This document shows positions 1 through 6,120 of a stretch of DNA of 11,074 bases, in pieces. The stretch's first letter is position 1, and each line of letters begins with the position of its first letter. The notes beneath the pieces are model-generated. The model had not been told where the DNA came from. It ran no database searches and saw nothing but the letters and a program-made list of their open reading frames with translations. The DNA comes from an uncultured Bacteroidota bacterium (GTDB taxonomy: Bacteria > Bacteroidota > Bacteroidia > Flavobacteriales > Flavobacteriaceae): assembly GCA_903819815.1 (NCBI GenBank), contig CAIJFC010000220.1:1-11074 (forward strand), given 5' to 3'. Position numbers and translations under genes: made by a program.

Positions 1-923
1 ATATAGCTATTGTAAATGGATAAGGACCATTTTTTACCTGTAATCATATCTGCTAAATACAAATCGTATTCTCCTTTTCCTCCATTGCGTGTACTTGATA
101 GTAATACCGTGTGGCTGTTAACTGGGTATGCATCAGAAAAATCGGAATCGGATTCATTGAAAGGTAGTTTTTGCGAAAGTGTTCCGTCAAAATACCCTAA
201 ATAAACTTGGTCACTACTTGTTGATTTTGAAAATAAATATGAATTTGCATCAATGACAATTGGGTAATATTCATTGATATTTATTATAGCAGCTAATGAT
301 TGTGTGGTACCATCTGTTATTGAATATTTGATAATATCGGCTGTAGAATTATTGGGTTCGCTTCCTGAATATATAATACTATTTCCGTCAGAACTATAAT
401 ACGGCATAGATGCTTCGGTATTGGGTACTACAAAATTCCTCAAGTTATTTCCTGAAGTATCCATTTCGGTTAAAATTCCATTTCGTTTGAATATTATTTT
501 ACTTCCATCAAATGAAAATTTCGGGTCTTCATCACGTCCAAGTGAATTTTCAGTTAGATTTTGTGGTTGAGCGGTTGTTCCTAAAGTATAAATATAAATA
601 TCCCAACTGTTTGTGATTTGTGATATTCCCATAAATGCAATTGTTGTTCCATCAGCTGAAAAATGAGCATTCATAGCATTTGTAATTGCCCAATTTTGAC
701 TTAAATTAGTTCTTTCTTTTGAGCTAAAATTGTATAGAAACAATTGAGAGTCGTTACAATTGTAGCAGGAATAGGTGTGGTAAATTAATCTCCCTGTTAA
801 AACAGGTGCAGGTGTGTTGTCAATTGGTACAATTGGAATTTCAAAATTTAAACTTGAGCTTGTACAAGAACTTACTAAAAGAAGCATAGTAAAATTTATA
901 AAAAAGGCAAAGTAGATTTTCAT
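1..923 (-). CDS. PD40/TolB-like beta-propeller lipoprotein (C-terminus cut off by window edge)
   Basis: Reading the minus strand from the ATG at 921-923 gives an open frame of 307 codons with no stop before the left edge, so the gene is 3'-truncated by the window. The N-terminus is a lipoprotein signal: a hydrophobic stretch followed by a lipobox LVSSC with the acylated cysteine at residue 20. A CxxC motif (C53, C56) lies soon after. The rest carries repeated PD40/WD40-like blade motifs (FSADGTTIAFMG, FSFDGSKIIFKR, YSSDGNSIIYSG, then STRNGGKGEYDLYLADM), as in TolB-type beta-propellers. It lies 104 bases downstream of the SusD-like gene, where accessory surface lipoproteins of SusCD loci usually occur. 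I infer a surface or periplasm-facing binding protein of the same uptake system; its ligand is unknown. A periplasmic TolB-like role is less likely because of the locus context. Start choice rests on the lipoprotein signal. Confidence 0.85.
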   Translation of the reverse strand, partial: MKIYFAFFINFTMLLLVSSCTSSSLNFEIPIVPIDNTPAPVLTGRLIYHTYSCYNCNDSQLFLYNFSSKERTNLSQNWAITNAMNAHFSADGTTIAFMGISQITNSWDIYIYTLGTTAQPQNLTENSLGRDEDPKFSFDGSKIIFKRNGILTEMDTSGNNLRNFVVPNTEASMPYYSSDGNSIIYSGSEPNNSTADIIKYSITDGTTQSLAAIININEYYPIVIDANSYLFSKSTSSDQVYLGYFDGTLSQKLPFNESDSDFSDAYPVNSHTVLLSSTRNGGKGEYDLYLADMITGKKWSLSIYNSY

Positions 924-945
924 GTTTCCAATTTATATATTGCAT

Positions 946-994
946 AAAAATAAAGAATACTTCGAAGAAAATCTCCGAAGTATTCTTTATTTTT
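946..994 (-). terminator. Perfect 19-bp hairpin between susD-like and propeller-lipoprotein genes
   Basis: The left arm (946-964) and right arm (976-994) are exact reverse complements over 19 bases, with an 11-base loop. Each arm has an A/T run at its outer end, so it fits an intrinsic terminator in either direction; on the minus strand the stem ends in TTTATTTTT. It starts 34 bases after the SusD-like stop codon and ends only 22 bases before the next ATG. That leaves little room for a separate promoter, so it may be a leaky terminator or mRNA-stabilising hairpin that lowers expression of the third gene relative to susCD. Confidence 0.75.
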
Positions 995-1027
995 GAATTA
1001 TTCAAAAAACTAATTTATTTGTTTCTA

Positions 1028-2539
1028 CTAATACCCAGGATTTTGAGTTAAATTAGGATTTGCGTCTCTTTCTAATTGAGGTATTGGACATAACCATTTT
1101 TCAGTTGTACAATTGTAGTTGATGTTTATTGGCGCACTTGGTGTTCCACCTCCACAAGTATATTTAACCTCATTTAAGTTATTCATAGTAGATGTAGCAA
1201 TACCTGCACGAACTAAGTCGTCCCAACGTTGACCTTCAAAAGCCAATTCTAATCTTCTTTCATTTAAAATTTTAGCTTTTAAATCTGATTTTGAAGAAGC
1301 TGTAATCGGAGTTAACCCTACCCTTGCGCGAATTTGATTAGTTGTAGATAAAGCACCTCCTAAATCATTTAATTCATTTTGAGCTTCTGCTTTTAATAAT
1401 ATTACATCCGCAAGACGCAATAAATACAAATGATCACCACTATTCCATCCGTCTGGATGTTTTTGTTTGTAGTTGAAAGGTGCAGCAATTGCTGGGTCTC
1501 CGCATGGATTCCAGTTTTCGTCTGTCCAAGGAAGATTATTCCAAAAGATTATATTTGCATTTTTACGAACCATATCATTTTCAGTTGTATAGGCCGCAAC
1601 TAAATTTTTAGAAGGAATACAATATTTTTGCCATCCATCTTCAGGTGCTAAATACAATTGAACTGCCCAATTAGAAACATCCCAATTTCCACCTTGAAAA
1701 GAAATTTCAAGAATAGATTCATTGTTCATATAATTACTACCGTCGAATAAATCAGCATAATTTCCCAAAAGACTATATCCTGCTTGACTATTTATTACAG
1801 CATTTGAATATTGTAAAACTTTAGAATAATCTCTATCGCTTCTTTGAGCCCAAATTTTAGCCAATAAAGCATTTGCTGCGCCTTTTGTAGCTCTAACTTT
1901 ATCTTCCATTAAACCGCCAGGGTAATTGTCTGGTAAATTAGCAACCGCAACTTGAAGATCTTCATTAATTTGATTGTAAACTTCCGTTTCTGAAGCACGA
2001 GGTAAGTTAATTGCAGATGCATCTGTGGAATTAGAATTCAGTTCTAAAGGAACTCCGCCGTAGGTTTTCACTAATTGATAATAGTGAAAGGCACGTAAAA
2101 AACTAGCCTGTCCAATTATTTTTTCTTTTAAGTTATCAACTCCTAAAGCAGGATCGTTTACGCTATTTATTTTTCCCAAAATAATATTACAACGAGCAAT
2201 CCCTTTGTAGAGCGCAACCCAATTGGCGAACATTCGGCTGTTTCCAGTTGAAATATCCAAATTATCATAGGCTACAATTGGAGCGTCACCTCCACCTCCT
2301 GCATATGCATTATCTGATCGAACATCTTGTAAAAGTACATTATCCCATTGATAATATTCTTCATAAAAAATTCTATAAGCTCCAGTTAACGCATTGTCTA
2401 AGTCTTGCGCTGAATTATAGGCATTTCCTGTGGTAAGTGATGATTCTGGTTTTAAGTCTAAAAAGTCGCTACAAGAGCTAAGTGTTAAGAATAGTAGTGA
2501 CAAACATACTAATCTGATTTTGTTATTTTTATTTTTCAT
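1028..2539 (-). CDS. SusD/RagB family nutrient-binding outer-membrane lipoprotein
   Basis: This 503-residue protein is a SusD-family surface lipoprotein, which acts as a lid over its SusC channel and captures the substrate before import. The signal peptide ends in lipobox LTLSSC with the lipid-bearing cysteine at residue 23, followed by the family-typical SDFLDLKPES. Family features are the TPR-like helical core (GQASFLRAFHYYQLVKTYGG at 143-162, LLRLADVILLKAEAQNEL at 373-390), the segment ILNERRLELAFEGQRWDDLV near 424-443, and the C-terminus PIPQLERDANPNL...QNPGY. Length is normal for the family. It starts 10 bases after the SusC-like stop codon and surely shares that transcript. The gene ends with two TAG codons in tandem. 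The substrate cannot be told from sequence alone; glycan is usual for the family, but RagB-type members bind peptides. The family call is near certain. Confidence 0.97.
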   Translation of the reverse strand: MKNKNNKIRLVCLSLLFLTLSSCSDFLDLKPESSLTTGNAYNSAQDLDNALTGAYRIFYEEYYQWDNVLLQDVRSDNAYAGGGGDAPIVAYDNLDISTGNSRMFANWVALYKGIARCNIILGKINSVNDPALGVDNLKEKIIGQASFLRAFHYYQLVKTYGGVPLELNSNSTDASAINLPRASETEVYNQINEDLQVAVANLPDNYPGGLMEDKVRATKGAANALLAKIWAQRSDRDYSKVLQYSNAVINSQAGYSLLGNYADLFDGSNYMNNESILEISFQGGNWDVSNWAVQLYLAPEDGWQKYCIPSKNLVAAYTTENDMVRKNANIIFWNNLPWTDENWNPCGDPAIAAPFNYKQKHPDGWNSGDHLYLLRLADVILLKAEAQNELNDLGGALSTTNQIRARVGLTPITASSKSDLKAKILNERRLELAFEGQRWDDLVRAGIATSTMNNLNEVKYTCGGGTPSAPININYNCTTEKWLCPIPQLERDANPNLTQNPGY

Positions 2540-2549
2540 AATGTTATAT

Positions 2550-5483
2550 TTAAAAAGTAAGATTTATACCAAAAATTATATCTCTTGTTTGTGGATAAGT
2601 ACCATAATCAACTCCTGGGGCAATATTTTTGTAGGAGTTGTTTGTATTATTTCCGTAAACACTAACTTCTGGGTCTAAACCTGAGTATTTGGTAATTGTG
2701 AAAAGGTTTGTTCCTGTTACATAGAAATATACTTTTCCTATATTAAACCTATTAGCAATTGTATCAGATAATGAATATCCAAGAGTAAGTGATTTTAATC
2801 TTATGTATGACCCGTCTTCAATGTATCGAGAAGATATCTTGGTATTATGATCGACTCCATAATTAATTCTTGGCATATCAGTAATTGTATTGGTTGGTGT
2901 CCAATGGTTTAATACTGTTGTAAGTTGGTTGCCTTCATCAAACATTCCTTCTGTTTCAATTCTACTTGCATTAAAAACATCATTACCTTGAACTCCTTGT
3001 AAAAAGAAGTTTAATGACCAATTTTTGTAACTAAAATTATTAGTAATTCCAAAAGTATAATCAGGATTTGCTTTTCCAATGATAGTTTGGTCACCATCAC
3101 TTAAATCGCCACTTCCATCAATGTCTCTGTAAATAATATCTCCAGTTACTGGGTCAACTCCGTCAGAAATATAACCGTAAAAAGTACCTAATTCTTCCCC
3201 TTCTTTTGCAATTGCAACCATTCCTCTATCGGAGATACTTCCTAATTTAATACTCCCGCCTGGCAAACTTGTAATTTTACTTTTATTAAAAGCAATATTA
3301 AAATCGGTATCCCATTTTAATTCGTGTATTAAATTTTTTGAACTTACTTGAAATTCAAATCCACGATTTTCCATTGCTCCAACATTTAACAGTGCATCTG
3401 TAAAACCTGTACTTGAAGGTATTTTTTTATTTAGAAGCATTTCGCTAGTTTTCTTGATATAAAAATCACTGGTAATAGATAAACGGTTGTTTAATAATGA
3501 AACATCGATTCCAAAATTGGTTTGTTTTGTAGTTTCCCATTTAAGTTCTGGATTTTCTAATGTAGAAGATGTTGAACCAGGAACTACATTTCCATTAAAA
3601 ACATAAGGAGATCCCGGATTTACTAATCCGTAATGAGAATAATCGCCTACCTGACCATTTCCAACAATACCCCAACCAGCTCTAAGTTTCAAGTCGTTTA
3701 CTACTTTTACATCTTTAAAGAAGCTTTCTTTTGAAATTCTCCATCCTCCTGAAAACGAAGGAAAATAACCCCATCGGTTAGATTTTCCAAAACCTGAAAA
3801 AGCATCAGCACGGAAATTTGTTGTTAAATAATAAGTGTCTTCATAGCTATAATTTACTCTTCCAAAATAAGCTAAATTTCTTCCTTTAGAACTATCATAT
3901 CCGGCTGTTCTAATGGAACCTCCATTTACAGTATGAACGGCTGAACTACCAAATCCTTTGGCATCAATTGAAGAGGTTGAATACTCTTTTTCGGATGCAA
4001 TAGTTCCTAATAATGCAGAGATAATATGCTTGTTGTAGGCTTTATTGAAAGTAACTGTGTTTTCAGAAATCCAAAAAGTATTTTGAGAATTACTCAAAGA
4101 TGCCATTCCTTTAAATCCTCTACCTTCCTTACTTCGATATGGGTCAACCCAAGAGTTATAAGTGCTGTTGAATTGTTCAAATCCAAGCATTGTTTTGAAT
4201 TTAAAGTTATTCAAAAAAGAAACTTCGCCATAGGCACTTCCATTAAATCTATAATTTTGATAGGCATGCTCATTCTTTAAAATTAAAGCAATTGGATTTT
4301 CTAAATCTTGAATAAAAGGATTTACTCCAAATGTTCCGTCAGCATTGTAAACAGAATTTACAGGTGCACCAGTCATAAGAGCCAAAACCGCTCCGTATTT
4401 ACGGTTTTCATTAACATCTATATCTTTCCATTTATTATAAGAAATGCTTGTACCTACTTTAATTTTATCTGAAATTTTATGATCAAGATTTAATTTATAT
4501 GTAAATCGTTCCAATTCATTAGTAATAACAACACCCTCTTGTTTAAGGATGGTACCAGACATATAATAATTGGTTTTAGAATCTCCTCCAGAAACTCCTA
4601 ACTGATAATTAGTGGTGTTAGCAGTTCTAAATGCTTGGTCTTGCCAGTTGTTGTCATTAGGATACAAACTCCAGTTGATAGTTTGTCCCATTTCGGTCAT
4701 ATAATTTTTATATTGTGACGCATTTAATACATCCAATTTTTTAGAAACATTAGAAAAACCAGTATACGTATTAAATGTTACTTTAGTTTTTTGATTTCCG
4801 CCTCGTTTTGTCGTTATAAGCACAACACCATTTGCACCTGAAGCTCCATAAATTGCAGCAGAAGATGCATCTTTAAGAACGGTTAATGTTTCAATATCGG
4901 AAGGACTAATTTCATTAATTGATTCTGTTGGAACACCATCTACAATATATAAAGGTTCGCTTCCAGCAGTAATTGTTGAGGTTCCCCTCACTCTAATTGA
5001 AAAGCCGCCTTGTGGCTGACCAGAAGGTCTAATAATTTGAACTCCCGCCATTTTTCCCTCAAGTGAGTTTGCAAATTGTGCATTTGCTTTTCCTTCAAAC
5101 TCCTTAGATGTTACAATTGCAACTGCACCGGTAAGATCTTTCTTTTTGGTAGATCCATACCCAACAACTACTACTTCCTGTAAAGAAATATCTTGTAAAA
5201 TTAGCATAATGTTAATCGTAGTTTGTGTATTCACTTTCACAGATTGAGAAGCAAATCCAAGGTAACTAAAATTTAAAACAGCATTTTTCGGCAAATTGCT
5301 TAAAGTGTATTTTCCATTAACATCTGTTTCTGTTTTGATATTGGAATTTTGAACCTGAACATTTACTCCTGGAACACTCCCAGAAGAGTCGGTAACTTTA
5401 CCAGTAACCGTTTGCGCGTGACTTAATCCGTTTAATAACAGTAATACTGCAATGAACAGACTTTTTTTTAGAGTTTTAATCAT
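2550..5483 (-). CDS. SusC/RagA family TonB-dependent outer-membrane transporter
   Basis: This 977-residue protein is the outer-membrane channel partner of the downstream SusD-like lipoprotein and imports oligomeric nutrients using TonB energy. A Sec signal peptide (about 1-23, cleavage after SHA) is followed by a carboxypeptidase-regulatory-like beta-sandwich (about 25-97, with GKVTD, GVNV and NGKYTLSNLP). Next come the TonB-box region EVVVVGYG (103-110) and the plug domain (about 113-228) with the signatures LEGKMAGVQI, PLYIVDGVP and VLKDASSAAIYGASGANGV. The remaining 750 or so residues form the 22-strand barrel and end in the aromatic terminus IIFGINLTF. The plug follows the carboxypeptidase-like domain directly, with no N-terminal STN (secretin/TonB) domain, so it is probably not a signalling transducer paired with an anti-sigma factor. 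First gene of the locus; candidate regulatory repeats lie 100-175 bases upstream. Substrate unknown. Confidence 0.97.
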   Translation of the reverse strand: MIKTLKKSLFIAVLLLLNGLSHAQTVTGKVTDSSGSVPGVNVQVQNSNIKTETDVNGKYTLSNLPKNAVLNFSYLGFASQSVKVNTQTTINIMLILQDISLQEVVVVGYGSTKKKDLTGAVAIVTSKEFEGKANAQFANSLEGKMAGVQIIRPSGQPQGGFSIRVRGTSTITAGSEPLYIVDGVPTESINEISPSDIETLTVLKDASSAAIYGASGANGVVLITTKRGGNQKTKVTFNTYTGFSNVSKKLDVLNASQYKNYMTEMGQTINWSLYPNDNNWQDQAFRTANTTNYQLGVSGGDSKTNYYMSGTILKQEGVVITNELERFTYKLNLDHKISDKIKVGTSISYNKWKDIDVNENRKYGAVLALMTGAPVNSVYNADGTFGVNPFIQDLENPIALILKNEHAYQNYRFNGSAYGEVSFLNNFKFKTMLGFEQFNSTYNSWVDPYRSKEGRGFKGMASLSNSQNTFWISENTVTFNKAYNKHIISALLGTIASEKEYSTSSIDAKGFGSSAVHTVNGGSIRTAGYDSSKGRNLAYFGRVNYSYEDTYYLTTNFRADAFSGFGKSNRWGYFPSFSGGWRISKESFFKDVKVVNDLKLRAGWGIVGNGQVGDYSHYGLVNPGSPYVFNGNVVPGSTSSTLENPELKWETTKQTNFGIDVSLLNNRLSITSDFYIKKTSEMLLNKKIPSSTGFTDALLNVGAMENRGFEFQVSSKNLIHELKWDTDFNIAFNKSKITSLPGGSIKLGSISDRGMVAIAKEGEELGTFYGYISDGVDPVTGDIIYRDIDGSGDLSDGDQTIIGKANPDYTFGITNNFSYKNWSLNFFLQGVQGNDVFNASRIETEGMFDEGNQLTTVLNHWTPTNTITDMPRINYGVDHNTKISSRYIEDGSYIRLKSLTLGYSLSDTIANRFNIGKVYFYVTGTNLFTITKYSGLDPEVSVYGNNTNNSYKNIAPGVDYGTYPQTRDIIFGINLTF

Positions 5484-5540
5484 AAATTTAATTTTTGGTT
5501 TTTTATTAGTTAATACTGAATTTCCTCTTTTTATTAGGAT

Positions 5541-5556
5541 ACTTCGATAGCGAAGT
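5541..5556 (-). promoter_or_regulatory. Small hairpin in the presumed leader of the SusC-like gene
   Basis: ACTTCG (5541-5546) and CGAAGT (5551-5556) are exact reverse complements around a 4-base loop, 58-73 bases upstream of the SusC-like ATG. It has no U-tract, so it is not a terminator. It could be a leader-RNA hairpin or a palindromic operator. The same six-base arms also occur in the inner part of the hairpin downstream of the SusD-like gene. Function is inferred only. Confidence 0.3.
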
Positions 5557-5584
5557 TAATTAAACCGTATTTTTAATAGATGAC

Positions 5585-5613
5585 AATTGCGTATAATAAT
5601 CTTCAAATTGCGT
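5585..5613. promoter_or_regulatory. Direct repeat AATTGCGT x2, 21 bp apart, upstream of susC-like gene
   Basis: AATTGCGT occurs at 5585-5592 and 5606-5613, so the copies repeat every 21 bp, about two helical turns, and face the same side of the DNA. They lie 102-130 bases upstream of the SusC-like start codon. Tandem half-sites at this phasing suit a dimeric activator, for example the AraC-type output domain of a hybrid two-component regulator of SusCD loci. With only eight bases per copy in AT-rich DNA, chance is possible. Confidence 0.3.
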
Positions 5614-5639
5614 TATGGATTGTTTTGTTAATTGGAAAA

Positions 5640-5658
5640 CAATAGAAAATCAATAGAA
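5640..5658. promoter_or_regulatory. Direct repeat CAATAGAA x2, 11 bp apart, upstream of susC-like gene
   Basis: CAATAGAA occurs at 5640-5647 and again at 5651-5658, with a period of 11 bp, about one helical turn. This is 157-175 bases upstream of the SusC-like ATG and further out than the AATTGCGT pair. On the transcribed orientation the motif reads TTCTATTG. It is a candidate activator site, judged only by repetition and phasing. Confidence 0.3.
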
Positions 5659-5932
5659 TGTTTTCTGATTCAATTTTAATAGATATACTTATTGGGATTA
5701 ATTAGATTATTTTAATATAACCTTTTTGATAGATTAACCCCAAGTGATTCAAAAAAAACAGTGTTTTCATCGAGCGTTGTGTATTTTAACTTTATTCCAG
5801 ATATAAACTCTTTTTTGGCCTATTGAAGTATATAAATTATTTTTTTATTTAATTTATTGATCTGTTTCATTCCATCTCTAAAAAAATAAATAATTAAATA
5901 AATATATCCTTTGATTTGAAGTTAAATCAATA

Positions 5933-6043
5933 TCAAACAATGTCCTGCCAAAATCCTCTATACTTCTCATAATCTTCCAGCAAATTGTTCGAGATATCGT
6001 CCGGACAGGCTACTAAAAAAGCTTCAGAGAAATCTGAAGCTTT
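5933..6043 (-). pseudogene. Start-less 36-codon open frame, possible gene remnant
   Basis: On the minus strand a frame opens after a TAA at 6044-6046 and runs 36 codons to a TGA at 5933-5935, with no ATG. Its translation looks protein-like (SEAFLVACPDD, then LLEDYEKYRGFWQDIV). About 31 of the 70 bases at 5941-6010 are G or C, clearly more than in the flanks. I do not recognise the family. It could be the C-terminal tail of a decayed gene or a dispersed intergenic repeat. Its first third overlaps the terminator stem, so that part is probably accidental coding. Coding by chance, with the real signal being an RNA on the other strand, is also possible. Confidence 0.3.
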
Positions 6044-6045
6044 TT
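6016..6045. terminator. Strong bidirectional intrinsic terminator after the T9SS operon
   Basis: The arms 6016-6028 and 6033-6045 are perfect 13-bp reverse complements with a 4-base loop. Read on the minus strand, the stem ends in a run of six T, 76 bases after the stop codon of the OmpA-family gene, so it should end the cargo-SprF-OmpA transcript. On the plus strand the loop is GAAA, a GNRA tetraloop, and the stem is followed by TTTTTATTTTTAT. It should therefore work at least as well in that direction, although no plus-strand gene is evident. Confidence 0.85.
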
Positions 6046-6120
6046 ATTTTTATATAATTTAAGAAGAAAAACAAGTATTAAAAACAACTGGATTTATATA
6101 TTGCGCAATTCTGTTTCGAG

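Larger units (their letters stand above)
5484..6015. other. Gene-poor AT-rich intergenic region upstream of the SusC-like gene
   Basis: Between the SusC-like ATG and the terminator of the T9SS operon there is no intact gene on either strand. The region must hold the promoter of the susCD locus. I did not find a clean Bacteroidota promoter (TTG near -33 with TAnnTTTG near -7) on the minus strand. The nearest match, TACGGTTTA around 5564-5572, has one extra base and no well-placed -33. Notable contents are a small hairpin, two phased direct-repeat pairs, and a less AT-rich patch at 5941-6010; each is listed separately. The stretch at 5700-5930 is mostly homopolymeric A/T, and I see nothing certain in it. 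Confidence 0.6.

Noticed and set aside
16..204. Plus-strand 62-codon open frame at the left edge
   Set aside because: It is antisense to the propeller lipoprotein, whose lipobox and blade motifs make the minus strand the real coding strand.
4026..4280. Plus-strand 84-codon open frame inside the SusC-like gene
   Set aside because: Fully inside a certain gene on the other strand, with no recognisable protein features.
5845..5901. Imperfect inverted repeat (TTATTTAATTTATT with AATAAATAATTAAATAA)
   Set aside because: It contains only A and T, has unequal arms and a long loop, and lies in a region of homopolymeric A/T where such pairs are expected by chance.
5981..6012. tRNA T-arm-like string GTTCGAGAT near a possible acceptor stem
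   Set aside because: The flanking bases do not form a 5-bp T-stem, no anticodon or D arm can be built, and no CCA end follows.
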